Positions 7,086 through 14,474 of a stretch of 16,466 nt of DNA are shown here, one piece after another (positions within the stretch are counted from its first letter, which is position 1; each line of letters opens with the position of its first letter). The stretch is from NCBI GenBank assembly GCA_937916135.1, contig CALFTQ010000128.1, positions 1-16,466 on the forward strand. Reading direction: 5' to 3'. Source of the stretch: an uncultured Verrucomicrobiales bacterium (GTDB taxonomy: Bacteria > Verrucomicrobiota > Verrucomicrobiia > Verrucomicrobiales > Akkermansiaceae). The notes under the pieces were generated by a model. That model was not told where the DNA came from. It ran no database searches and saw only the letters and a program-made list of their open reading frames with translations. Both the position numbers and the translations under genes were made by a program.

Positions 7086-7486
7086 TTTCTCCCCACTCAT
7101 TCACGGAATCCCTGCGGGCCTTTCTGTCGGAAGCCCTGCAAGGGATTTTTGTTCATACTCCTGTCACCAATGGCGAGCTGGTGCTCCCCTATGTGCTGCT
7201 GACCTGTACGGCTGAGGCGGAGCGTATTCCCGGGAATCACACTTGGGAATGCAATCTTGCCGTGGAGCTGCATACCTCCGGCGAAGATGTGAGCGACCTC
7301 TCCAGCCGGGAGATGTTTTCGGTGATTTGCCACACGCTGCAAGCCCGGAAAACCCGGCAGCAACTCGATGATTCCGCCGCTGATTTCCAGCTCTATTCCA
7401 TCAGCCTGCGCACCATCGAGGAGCCCCAGACTCTCGACAATAATTTTATCCAATCCGCCACCTTCCGGGTGGTACTCCAATTTTGA
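7082..7486 (+). CDS. probable tail terminator (gpU-like)
   Basis: A 134-residue protein between the gpZ-like gene and the tail tube gene, the standard site of the tail terminator that caps the finished tube. The sequence has an N-terminal helix (FTESLRAFLSEALQG), a strand pair (LPYVLLTCTAEAERI, CNLAVELHTSGED), a second helix (SREMFSVICHTLQAR) and a final strand (ATFRVVLQF), the alternating plan of gpU-type terminators. No motif is diagnostic, so the assignment depends on gene order and secondary-structure pattern. It begins within the preceding stop (ATGA). Its own stop lies inside the TTTTGACA box ahead of the next gene. Confidence 0.68.
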   Translation: MISPHSFTESLRAFLSEALQGIFVHTPVTNGELVLPYVLLTCTAEAERIPGNHTWECNLAVELHTSGEDVSDLSSREMFSVICHTLQARKTRQQLDDSAADFQLYSISLRTIEEPQTLDNNFIQSATFRVVLQF

Positions 7487-7488
7487 CA
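7481..7488 (+). promoter_or_regulatory. TTTTGACA box, copy 3 (tail tube)
   Basis: TTTTGACA includes the tail terminator stop and starts 21 bases before the ATG at 7502, with AAT just before it. The tail tube protein is normally made in large amounts, so a local signal here would make sense. Confidence 0.4.
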
Positions 7489-7501
7489 CCCCCACACTAA
7501 T

Positions 7502-7864
7502 ATGGCAACTATCATAGGCACTGTCGGCGTTTTCGGTTTCGATGAGGACCAGCAAGGCATCTTGCTGGAGTCTCAGGATATCGACTACAAGCCGGATTCA
7601 AAAGTACAGCGTGACTATCGCGGTAAGAAGGTCGGTATCATCTTCTACGATGACCAGACCGATGTCTCCATGAAGGGCTACATTCCCCGCGATAATCCCA
7701 CGGATATCAAGGTGGCTCAGACTCTCGTGCTTGCGAATGCAGCACCGGACCACGGGCTATCTACGGTCTCGACCGGCACCAATGTGGTGACCGGTATCAA
7801 AATCGGGCTTAAGAATGAAGACCTCGCTTCCTTCGAAGTTTCTTCCACCATATACGACTTCTGA
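7502..7864 (+). CDS. putative major tail (tube) protein
   Basis: A 120-residue, beta-rich protein placed between the tail terminator and the tail assembly chaperones, where the tube gene stands in lambda-like phages. The sequence alternates short strands and turns (IIGTVGVFGFDEDQQ, KKVGIIFYDDQTDVSMKGYI, GTNVVTGIKIGLKNED, SFEVSSTIYDF), compatible with the small beta-sandwich tube fold; there are no cysteines and no signal peptide. It is smaller than lambda gpV, close to the minimum for tube proteins. It starts 15 bases after the preceding stop, has no clear Shine-Dalgarno site, and overlaps the next start by one base (TGATG). The function is inferred mainly from position. Confidence 0.6.
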   Translation: MATIIGTVGVFGFDEDQQGILLESQDIDYKPDSKVQRDYRGKKVGIIFYDDQTDVSMKGYIPRDNPTDIKVAQTLVLANAAPDHGLSTVSTGTNVVTGIKIGLKNEDLASFEVSSTIYDF

Positions 7865-8298
7865 TGCAGAAGAAATCTACTTCTGACGCCCTGAACTTCA
7901 TCCGCTCCCGCGATGGAGAACTGGAGTCCCTGATGCTGGCAGCCTGTCTGACGGCCTTGGGGATTCCGTTCTCCGAGCGTCCGGCTTTTGCTGTGTCCGG
8001 AGATTCCGAGCCGGTAGTCAACTGGCTCTTTGACGAGTCCTCTCTGGATGGCAAGTTCAAGGCCAGCGAAATGATTGCCCGCTGGCAGGATAATGGGTGG
8101 ATTACCCGCACCGACAACGAGCACCCGCTCGCCTACATGGCCGCCGCCATGCGCAACCTCTGCACGCTCATCCACCACCACATCGGACAGGCTCCCAAGG
8201 TGGAGCTGGTAAAGCGTGGCAACAAGACGCTTGTTATCCCTGAAGGCACCCCCGAATCCCAGCTGGGCCTCCTTATCAACAAATTCACCCACTCATAG
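7864..8298 (+). CDS. phage protein of unknown function between tail tube and chaperone genes
   Basis: A 144-residue soluble protein that I do not recognise. The N-terminal part (DALNFIRSRDGELESLMLAACLTALGIPF) is mainly helical; the middle has EPVVNWLFDESS and EMIARWQDNGWITRTDNEHPLAYMAAAM, also helical; a basic patch follows (KVELVKRGNKTLVI). No catalytic motif, signal peptide or membrane segment is seen. In lambda no gene lies between V and G, so this is an insertion relative to that order. It starts one base inside the stop of the tail tube gene and ends four bases before the chaperone ATG, so it is surely translated with them. It may assist tail assembly, which is only inference. Confidence 0.7.
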   Translation: MQKKSTSDALNFIRSRDGELESLMLAACLTALGIPFSERPAFAVSGDSEPVVNWLFDESSLDGKFKASEMIARWQDNGWITRTDNEHPLAYMAAAMRNLCTLIHHHIGQAPKVELVKRGNKTLVIPEGTPESQLGLLINKFTHS

Positions 8299-8302
8299 CT
8301 CT

Positions 8303-8722
8303 ATGCCCTCCATTTCAATTTCCACCCGCGAAGATAGCAACAATCGCTCCATGGTGCAGCCTTCGGCCCGCTTGGAGTCCGGTCTCACCCTGCGCCCGAT
8401 TTCCCTCGGCTCGCTCGAAATCCTCCGCCAATTAGGCAACCCGCTTGCCTCCGGCGAGGCCAACATGAGCACCATTGATACCCGCACCCTGACCGAATTC
8501 ATCTGGGTACATGCGGCTCCCTTGGATGAGGTGGTCGAGACGGTCTACAACGCGCCTTCTCAGGTGAACCGCAAGGCCGCTTTGTTCGCCATGAACATCA
8601 GCCCGGCGGAACTGCGCACCATTACGGCCTCCCTGACAGCAGACCAGGCATCCGTACAGGCCGCTTCCGCCATCCCGCAACCGGATGCGACCGACTCCCC
8701 AAACGAGCGAACCCCGCGCTGA
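8303..8722 (+). CDS. tail assembly chaperone, short form (gpG-like)
   Basis: A 139-residue protein starting at the ATG four bases after the preceding stop; upstream in-frame codons to 8216 are shadow. It has a beta-rich start (SISISTREDSNN), a helical core (TRTLTEFIWVHAAPLDEVVETVY, then RKAALFAMNISPAELRTITA) and a Ser/Pro/Ala-rich tail. Position before the tape measure, length and the frameshift signal near its end match lambda gpG and relatives, which coat the tape measure and recruit tube subunits. The zero frame ends at TGA 8720-8722, inside the stem that follows the slippery site. Family motif evidence is weak; the gene arrangement is strong. Confidence 0.8.
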   Translation: MPSISISTREDSNNRSMVQPSARLESGLTLRPISLGSLEILRQLGNPLASGEANMSTIDTRTLTEFIWVHAAPLDEVVETVYNAPSQVNRKAALFAMNISPAELRTITASLTADQASVQAASAIPQPDATDSPNERTPR

Positions 8723-8931
8723 ATGCTACAGTGATATTCACACTGGCACGAGCGACGGGGTGGACTGAAGAATACATCCTCTGGATGCCGCTGCGCAAGA
8801 CTCTGCAATACCTGCATGCTGCATGGATAAGCGAGGGCGTAGCTACTGAGTGGCGCAGTGTCTCCGATGAAGAAGAAGCGGAGGCCCGGAGCCTCTACAA
8901 CCGACTCAAACACCTGACCAGACATGTCTGA
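8303..8931 (+). CDS. tail assembly chaperone, long -1 frameshift form (gpGT-like)
   Basis: The second frame is open well upstream of the gpG stop and reads on to TGA 8929-8931. A -1 shift at CCCAAAC (8698-8704) joins the first 134 codons to 75 codons of that frame, giving about 209 residues. The downstream part contains TGWTEEYILWMPLRKTLQYL and ends RLKHLTRHV, the helix pattern usual in the T half of these fusions. Without the shift the T segment would need a GTG at 8731 eight bases past the stop, giving a 66-residue protein. In lambda-like phages the G:GT ratio set by this shift is needed for tail assembly. The long form overlaps the tape measure start by 8 bp. Whether and how often the shift occurs cannot be read from sequence. 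Confidence 0.8.
8698..8704 (+). promoter_or_regulatory. -1 ribosomal frameshift slippery heptamer
   Basis: CCCAAAC is correctly phased for the gpG frame as C CCA AAC, so tRNAs in P and A sites can slip to CCC and AAA. This matches the X XXY YYZ rule. It lies six codons before the gpG stop, in the place known for other tail chaperone genes. Confidence 0.82.
8711..8761 (+). promoter_or_regulatory. downstream frameshift-stimulating stem-loop
   Basis: ACCCCGCGCT at 8711-8720 pairs with AGCG at 8751-8754 and CGGGGT at 8756-8761, ten base pairs with one bulged A at 8755. The spacer from the slippery site is six bases (8705-8710), the usual distance. The 30-base loop holds a smaller hairpin (CAGTG 8729-8733 with CACTG 8741-8745). 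The stem begins just before the gpG stop. Confidence 0.7.
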
Positions 8932-11341
8932 CGTTTCGTTCACTTTTTCCGGCGATGCCGCCTCCCTCCAGAATGCGCTCAACGAAATCAAGGGCGAAGT
9001 CCGAAAGACCAAGGATTCTGTACAGGGGCTTGCCGGTCAATTTACTGCTTCTTTTGCCGCTATCGGTGGAGCCATCGCAGCGGTTAAGGGAGCATTTGCT
9101 TTTTTCAGCAATATACCTGCGCAGGCCGCCCGCATTGAGGATTTGCGGGTCACGTTCACGCAGATGACCGGAGACGCGGAACAGGCCGGGCAGATTCTCG
9201 ATGACCTGTGGCACGATGCCGCCAATGGTGCCGTGGGGCTGGAACAGATGGCTGCTACAGCCAAGCCTCTTCTCAATGTGTTCAGCGATTCCGCTTCCAT
9301 CCGGGAGTGGTCTCGCCGTTTTGCGGACATTGCCACCGGTTCCGGCGTGGCCGCTGACCAGCTTTCTAAAGTGTTCTCCCGAGCTATGGCTATCGGGAAG
9401 ATTGATTCTCGCGCCATTGATACCTTGGCGCGTCAGGGCATCCCTATTTATCAGGAGCTGGCAGCCGTCATCGGCACCACGACCGAGGCGGTACAGGCCA
9501 TGGTGAAAAAGGGTCTCGTGTCGGCTGACCAATACGCCGCCGCTTTCCGCCGCATGACGGATGAGGGCGGAAAGTATTACAATCTATCTTCCCAGCTCTC
9601 CAACACCTCAGCCGGTAGCTGGGGCACTATGCTGGAGAATATCAATCGCGTGGCCGCCAAACTGGGAGAGCCCATCAATGAGGCTTTCACGCCTGTCTTG
9701 CAATCCATTGCCGTGGCTTTGGAGGAATCTCTCCCGGCTGTGCAGGCCTTTGCAGGGAGCTTCGGCTCTGCCTTTTCCGGTGTCGTGGCCGTCATTTCTC
9801 CCATTGTCTCCGGCATCGGGGAGCTGGTATCTGTGCTTGGAGGAGCGGAAACTGTCGTAGCAGCGGCGGCAGCGGCCTTGCTCATGTATGTGGGCAATAC
9901 CAAGGCGGCTACTGCCAGCACGGTGTCCTTCCGGGCTCAGCTGACTACTCTGGGCAACACTATCAAGGGCCTGTCGTTCTCGTCCTTTGTGACTGGATTC
10001 CGGACCGCGCTTTCCGGGCTGAAGTCGGCCATGACGGCTACTCTCACCGGGCTCAAGCTTACGTGGTCGGTCACTTGGTCTACCATGGCCACTGTTACCC
10101 GTGCCGCGATGGTTGCCGTTAAGGCGGCCATAGTGAGTACCGGCATCGGGTTGATTATCGTGGGCATAGGTGAGGCTCTGGGGGCCTTGTACTCCTGGTT
10201 CGCTGGCAACAGTGAGGCCGCCGAACGCGCCGCCGAATCTACCCGGCAGTTCGAGAAATCTCTCAACAGCTTAAACAAGCAAGCGGGCAAGGTCAAAACC
10301 CATGAGCAATATGATTCTTTCATGGAGCAGCTGGATGAACGCTTGGACGATTTGCGAGACCAGCGCGATATGGCCGTGGCCAAGGATGAGGACGAGGAAG
10401 TTATCGCTCTACTTGACCAACAGATAGCCCGTCTGCGTCAGAAAAGACGACACTACGAGGAGACGCTTCCCATCCAGATTGAGGAGGCCATTGCAGCAGA
10501 ACGCGCCGCCGAAGCCATGCGCCGCCAACAGGAGGAGGCCGCAGAGCTGGAGCGCAAGCTGGCAGCTGCCCGCGAAAAGCTCAACGACCTGTACCGCCGC
10601 CAACGCGAAAACGAGCGCGAGCAGTACCTCTCCGGGCTTGCTCCCGAGGTGCAGATTCAGCTCCGCCTTGCGGATGCCACGGCCTATGGGCAGACCCGCC
10701 ACACGATTGAGAGCTTGCGGAAGGAGATGGAGGACATCATGCGCAAGCCCGTTGTCACGGAGCAGGATGTGGCCCGCTATGAGATGCTGGCATCCACCTA
10801 CAACAAGATAACGGAGCTCCAGCGTAGGAGCCGAGAAGAAGCGGAACGCACCGCCGAAACGGAACGCCGCCGGGCTGAGGAAGCCACCAAACAGGAACAG
10901 GCCCGACAGAATGCCTCCCGTGACTATGATATGGCCGTGCGTATGCTCCAAGCGGAGATTGCCGGAGATGAACGGCGATTGCAGGTCCTGAAGCAACAGC
11001 AGCGTATTACCCAATTGACGGCTGAATATCAGCGTCAGGGCCTAGAGGATGCCGAGGCCCGCGCTAAGCGCATGGTGGCTCTGGAGAAACAGCTCGAAGA
11101 AATGCAGGAAAAGCAGAAACAACAGGAGCAGAAGCAACAGGGCCGGAGCCGTCAGCAGGGAACGCGCATTACAGATTCCATGGCCGGAGTGGGTGGCGGC
11201 GGTCGTTCCGTGGTCATCGGTGGCCCACTTGTCTCGGAGACCAAGAAGCAGACCCGCTTGCTGGAGGGTATCGGCAACAATACCAGACGCGGCCCCACGA
11301 TTCAGGTATCGGGCAATGTGGAGGCTGTAATAAGCAGGTAA
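8924..11341 (+). CDS. tail tape measure protein
   Basis: An 805-residue protein that sets tail length and lies inside the tube, passing into the host envelope at infection. The N-terminal third matches the conserved tape measure domain: ARIEDLRVTFTQMTGDAEQA, then FADIATGSGVAADQLSKVFS, IDTLARQGIPIYQELA and LSNTSAGSWGTMLENI. Two long hydrophobic stretches follow (residues ~272-325 and ~394-428, the latter with VSTGIGLIIVGIGEALGALY). Residues ~430-760 are highly charged coiled coil rich in Glu, Arg, Gln and Ala. By the lambda rule of about 0.15 nm per residue the tail would be near 120 nm. It starts 8 bp inside the GT frame. No lytic transglycosylase or peptidase domain is seen. Confidence 0.93.
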   Translation: MSDVSFTFSGDAASLQNALNEIKGEVRKTKDSVQGLAGQFTASFAAIGGAIAAVKGAFAFFSNIPAQAARIEDLRVTFTQMTGDAEQAGQILDDLWHDAANGAVGLEQMAATAKPLLNVFSDSASIREWSRRFADIATGSGVAADQLSKVFSRAMAIGKIDSRAIDTLARQGIPIYQELAAVIGTTTEAVQAMVKKGLVSADQYAAAFRRMTDEGGKYYNLSSQLSNTSAGSWGTMLENINRVAAKLGEPINEAFTPVLQSIAVALEESLPAVQAFAGSFGSAFSGVVAVISPIVSGIGELVSVLGGAETVVAAAAAALLMYVGNTKAATASTVSFRAQLTTLGNTIKGLSFSSFVTGFRTALSGLKSAMTATLTGLKLTWSVTWSTMATVTRAAMVAVKAAIVSTGIGLIIVGIGEALGALYSWFAGNSEAAERAAESTRQFEKSLNSLNKQAGKVKTHEQYDSFMEQLDERLDDLRDQRDMAVAKDEDEEVIALLDQQIARLRQKRRHYEETLPIQIEEAIAAERAAEAMRRQQEEAAELERKLAAAREKLNDLYRRQRENEREQYLSGLAPEVQIQLRLADATAYGQTRHTIESLRKEMEDIMRKPVVTEQDVARYEMLASTYNKITELQRRSREEAERTAETERRRAEEATKQEQARQNASRDYDMAVRMLQAEIAGDERRLQVLKQQQRITQLTAEYQRQGLEDAEARAKRMVALEKQLEEMQEKQKQQEQKQQGRSRQQGTRITDSMAGVGGGGRSVVIGGPLVSETKKQTRLLEGIGNNTRRGPTIQVSGNVEAVISR

Positions 11342-11346
11342 GCAAT

Positions 11347-11354
11347 TTTTGACA
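11347..11354 (+). promoter_or_regulatory. TTTTGACA box, copy 4 (post-tape-measure gene)
   Basis: TTTTGACA lies entirely in the gap after the tape measure stop and starts 23 bases before the ATG at 11370, which is preceded by TAT. This copy does not rely on a stop codon, so the motif is not merely a by-product of genes ending in Phe-stop. Confidence 0.42.
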
Positions 11355-11369
11355 CCGGGCTCTGTTTAT

Positions 11370-12263
11370 ATGGCAACATTACGAACAGGATTCGGCTCCG
11401 GTGGTGACAGAATGGTGTGGTTCGGTCATACGGGCTACACCATTACTGCTTTAACGATTGAACTCAGCCGCGACCGCGAAACCGGGGACACGGTAGAGCT
11501 TACCTACGAAATCCCGGAGGGCGATGCCTTGCGCTCGGTGCCGGAGATGGATTCCGGCATAGATGTTCTTTCTTCCGTGGCTCTGAGCAAGGCGGTTATC
11601 ACGCCCGGAGTGGCCGGGGTGGCCAGTGTGAAGCTCACCTACACCAAGCCCAAAGTGGAAGAAGAGGAGGAAGATTCCGAAGGCGGCGAAAACGGCTCAG
11701 AAGAGGGGGAAGGCTCCGGCGAAGATGGCGAAGGCGAAGAGGGTTCTTCTCCGGCCCGCACGGTGTCTTTTACGACCTCCTTTGATGTGACTGTGGTTGA
11801 CCAGCCGATTCTCACGCACCCGAAGATGGCCAGCATCTCCGGCGGACAGCTGGAATATCTGAAGGCCTTTATGGATGGGGCACGCCTGTGGGAACTTGTC
11901 CCGGAGGTGGACAATGCAGGCAAGCCGAAACTCGATAGCGATGGTCTCCCGGTCATGAAGCAGCTCGGAAAGCTGCTCAACACCGGCAGCAAGGCCTTCG
12001 ACCTCATCAATAAGGGCGTGACGGCCTACAAGGATATTATGGCTACTTACACAGTCCGGCAGACCTCCCGCACGGATAAGTCAGACATCAGTTCCGTGGG
12101 TACCATCAACGACCCGCCCAAGGCTCCCAAGTTCCCGAACCGCTCATGGCTGCAGGTGTCTTCCAATTGCTCGATGAACGATGACGGCAAGACCTACACC
12201 ATCGAGAATACTTGGCTGCTCTCTGGCCTTGGTGGCTGGGACAAGGACCTGTATGGCGCGTAA
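11370..12263 (+). CDS. putative tail-tip protein with acidic linker
   Basis: A 297-residue protein I cannot place in a family. The N-terminal ~95 residues are beta-rich (GYTITALTIELSRDRETGDTVELTYEI). Residues ~97-127 are an extreme acidic linker of Glu, Ser, Gly and Asp (EEEEEDSEGGENGSEEGEGS), followed by a second beta region (ARTVSFTTSFDVTVVDQP) and a C-terminal domain ending in WLLSGLGGWDKDLYGA. Two domains joined by a flexible acidic spacer are plausible. It follows the tape measure directly, the site of distal tail or baseplate hub genes in siphoviruses, so a structural tail-tip role is likely. The ATG at 11370 is preferred to an in-frame start at 11349, which would add seven residues and overlap the box. 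The TAA is three bases before the next ATG. Confidence 0.7.
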   Translation: MATLRTGFGSGGDRMVWFGHTGYTITALTIELSRDRETGDTVELTYEIPEGDALRSVPEMDSGIDVLSSVALSKAVITPGVAGVASVKLTYTKPKVEEEEEDSEGGENGSEEGEGSGEDGEGEEGSSPARTVSFTTSFDVTVVDQPILTHPKMASISGGQLEYLKAFMDGARLWELVPEVDNAGKPKLDSDGLPVMKQLGKLLNTGSKAFDLINKGVTAYKDIMATYTVRQTSRTDKSDISSVGTINDPPKAPKFPNRSWLQVSSNCSMNDDGKTYTIENTWLLSGLGGWDKDLYGA

Positions 12264-12266
12264 GCT

Positions 12267-14210
12267 ATGAAACTGCCCGAAAAAGTACGCGTAGGGGAGA
12301 TCCTATCAGCCCGCTGGCTCAATCAGGTGGTGGACTGCCTGAAGGAGCTTGCCAAGGCTGCCAACATGGTAGGCAATGGCACGTCTACCTCCAGTATCGA
12401 GTATTCCGGCTCCGAGTTGCGAGATACTAAGTACCGGGGTACCGGCGGCTCAGATCTACAGGAGTTCAAAGTCTTTCCCTTCCAGCTCCGCCTCAAGCCC
12501 AAGCACCTGTGCGAGGTGGACGCCGAAGGCAACTGGCCCAAGGTAGCCCAGATGAAGGTCGGGGCTATCATTGACTACATGGGCACGACCTACGCGGTAC
12601 CACAGGGCCAGCCGCTCTATGACTACACGGAGGGCTGGGTAGACATCGGCGCGTTTTCGGAGACCTTGCAGAAGGCGTATTGTGTGATTACCCAGGACTA
12701 CCGGGGCAAGATTACCAAGGCCGAAATAAAGAAGGCAGAAGAGAAGTTCGTGCCATGGGGTAAGACGGAGGAGAACGCGACAGGCGAGGGTACGCTCTCG
12801 GTGTTCATCGGCTCGTACCAACTGCGCAAGATTCAGGAGGTCAACCGCGCCCATATCTACCAGGCACATACAGGTACTCTGGATTTGCAGACGGTTCAGG
12901 TGGAAAAGCTCGTCACTGAGGATGGCGGTTCCGGCTCAGGTTCCGGCAATGGCTCAGGGGAGGAAGAGGAAAAGTATTACACGGCCCCGGAAAGCGAGGA
13001 GTACGAAAGCAAGCCCGCTTCTCTTTTTCGCAAAAGGGATGAGCATTTGTTCATATTCAAAAAGCTCATTTGTGGCGAAGGGCTGGAGCTTGCGGACGGC
13101 AAGAATCTGAAAATCACGCTCAGCCGGGCCAATTCTGTGTGGCCTTCTGGCTCCGGTGGCTCCGCTCCGGGTTCATCTGATGTCCCCACTATCACGATAG
13201 GCGGCGTGGAGGATATTGTGTTCGACCGTGAGATTCTGGAGCCACTGATTGAGGCGGGGATTATCCGGATTCCGTATGCTGATACCATCAAGGAGGTTAC
13301 AGGTGTCATCTCCGGGCTTGTGGTGAAATATGCTCCGGCTGTCCTGAATGATGACGGCTCGGTCACGTTTCTGGGGGAGGATGGTTCGCGCCTTCCTGAT
13401 ACGCCCGCGCCTGTTGATGCCGGTTCCGGCTCTGTTTCCGGCTCCGGTGCAGCGGTCTACCACAATCAGATTGTGGGGGGCGTTATCTACATCACGATAC
13501 CGATTTTCCAAGAGGGCTCAGGCTCGCAATCCATGTCTGCCTCTGCCAGTGGGAGCGATTCCACGTCTGCTTCCGGCTCAGATGGAGACACGGAATCCGC
13601 AACTGCTTCCGATACGGTTACGGCTTCCGGCTCTGCAACCGGTTCCGGCAGTGCATCAGGGTCAGCTTCTGGTTCTGCCAGTGCTTCCGCTTCGGATTCT
13701 GGTTCGGCTTCCGCTTCGGCTTCCGAAGGCTCCGGCAGTACCGGGGCGTCAGAATCCACGGCTGGCAGTAGTTCGGTAGCAGGCTCTTCGTCTTCGTCCT
13801 CGGGCGGTGGCTCTTCGTCCTCCGGCGGTGGCTCGGTGCCCGGTGGAGGCTCAGTTCCGGGCGGTTCCGTTCCCGGTGGCGGTTCTTCTTCCGGTTCATC
13901 CGGTGGCAGTGGGTGCTGTGGTTGCGACTGTGCCACGAAGCTGGCCGATATGCAGGCCCGCATTGATGAATTATCCAAGCGCATTGACGAGCTGGAGAAG
14001 AAGGAATGTACCTGCAAATGTGGGGACCTGCTGGCTCAGATTCAGGCCGCCGTGGCTGCTGAGGCTCAGGCCATCGCCAACAGTATCAACTATGAGATAT
14101 CGGTCAATGGTACCGTGGTGACTACTACGGAATACGGGACGCTCGTAGCCGATACCACCGGCTCGGTGACGACTAACGGCGCAAGTGCCAGCTCGAATAT
14201 CCACTACTAA
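12267..14210 (+). CDS. large tail protein with Ser/Gly/Ala-rich tract and Cys-x-Cys clusters
   Basis: A 647-residue protein of unknown family. Residues 1-210 form a mixed domain starting MKLPEKVRVGEILSARWLNQ and containing IIDYMGTTYAVPQGQPLYDY; a GSGSGSGNGSGEEEE spacer at ~220 leads to a second domain (~245-300). A third segment (~310-415) includes a Val/Ile-rich part. Residues 417-549 are nearly all Ser, Gly and Ala with some Thr, Asp, Glu and Pro. Next come C550, C551, C553 and C555, a coiled coil (LADMQARIDELSKRIDELEKK), C581, C583 and C585, another helix, and a beta-rich end. The coiled coil suggests a trimer, as in a tail spike or fibre shaft; the cysteines may bind metal or form disulfides. 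It lies between the tail-tip gene and a glycosyltransferase gene, making the Ser tract a possible glycosylation target. Confidence 0.8.
   Translation: MKLPEKVRVGEILSARWLNQVVDCLKELAKAANMVGNGTSTSSIEYSGSELRDTKYRGTGGSDLQEFKVFPFQLRLKPKHLCEVDAEGNWPKVAQMKVGAIIDYMGTTYAVPQGQPLYDYTEGWVDIGAFSETLQKAYCVITQDYRGKITKAEIKKAEEKFVPWGKTEENATGEGTLSVFIGSYQLRKIQEVNRAHIYQAHTGTLDLQTVQVEKLVTEDGGSGSGSGNGSGEEEEKYYTAPESEEYESKPASLFRKRDEHLFIFKKLICGEGLELADGKNLKITLSRANSVWPSGSGGSAPGSSDVPTITIGGVEDIVFDREILEPLIEAGIIRIPYADTIKEVTGVISGLVVKYAPAVLNDDGSVTFLGEDGSRLPDTPAPVDAGSGSVSGSGAAVYHNQIVGGVIYITIPIFQEGSGSQSMSASASGSDSTSASGSDGDTESATASDTVTASGSATGSGSASGSASGSASASASDSGSASASASEGSGSTGASESTAGSSSVAGSSSSSSGGGSSSSGGGSVPGGGSVPGGSVPGGGSSSGSSGGSGCCGCDCATKLADMQARIDELSKRIDELEKKECTCKCGDLLAQIQAAVAAEAQAIANSINYEISVNGTVVTTTEYGTLVADTTGSVTTNGASASSNIHY
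13515..13913 (+). repeat. Ser/Gly/Ala low-complexity tract (coding)
   Basis: About 133 codons encode almost only Ser, Gly and Ala, first as SASGS-type units, then as SSSGGG and GGSVPGG units. Serine codons vary (TCC, TCT, TCG, TCA, AGT, AGC) between units, so the repeats are not fresh tandem copies; the composition seems held by selection on protein. On the complementary strand the same stretch reads as a false Pro/Glu-rich frame. Confidence 0.85.
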
Positions 14211-14224
14211 GCAATATCTTTCCT

Positions 14225-14467
14225 ATGGCTTGCAACTGCTCCAACATTGACACGAACGCTATCTGCAATGCGGCCCGGCAACTCCTTTGCAAGAAGTTTG
14301 CCGAGCTGCTGCAGAATATCCCGTGTTCCCATACCAACAGGGATGCATACTACAGTCCTTCGCAATACTGGTACGACCTAGACCGCACCGACCGCCGCAC
14401 GGTCAGTACCAGTATGAGCGTGGGGCTCCGTGGCAATACCATCGTTATCTCTCTTTCCTATGCCTGA
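14225..14467 (+). CDS. small cysteine-bearing protein of unknown function
   Basis: An 80-residue protein that I do not recognise. It starts MACNCSNIDTNAICNAARQL and has six cysteines in the first ~35 residues (C3, C5, C14, C22, C34 among them; the exact role is unknown), followed by a Tyr-rich turn (DAYYSPSQYWYDLDRTDRR) and a beta-like end (MSVGLRGNTIVISLSYA). The N-terminal C-x-C echoes the C-x-C clusters of the large upstream protein, so the two might interact or share metal binding. The gene starts 14 bases after the upstream stop with no Shine-Dalgarno site and ends seven bases before the glycosyltransferase ATG. A structural or assembly role in the tail is a guess from context. Confidence 0.65.
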   Translation: MACNCSNIDTNAICNAARQLLCKKFAELLQNIPCSHTNRDAYYSPSQYWYDLDRTDRRTVSTSMSVGLRGNTIVISLSYA

Positions 14468-14474
14468 TTCTTCT

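Noticed and set aside
8731..8931. Independent 66-residue gene starting at GTG 8731
   Set aside because: The frame is open far upstream and a phased slippery site with stem precedes it, so the frameshift extension of the chaperone is the better reading.
13487..14017. Antisense 176-residue Pro/Glu repeat frame
   Set aside because: It is the reverse complement of the Ser/Gly/Ala codons; composition follows from the sense repeat, with no other support.
14246..14251. Additional TTGACA in the 80-residue gene
   Set aside because: Inside coding sequence, lacks the preceding TT, and is not near a start codon, so not counted with the five boxes.
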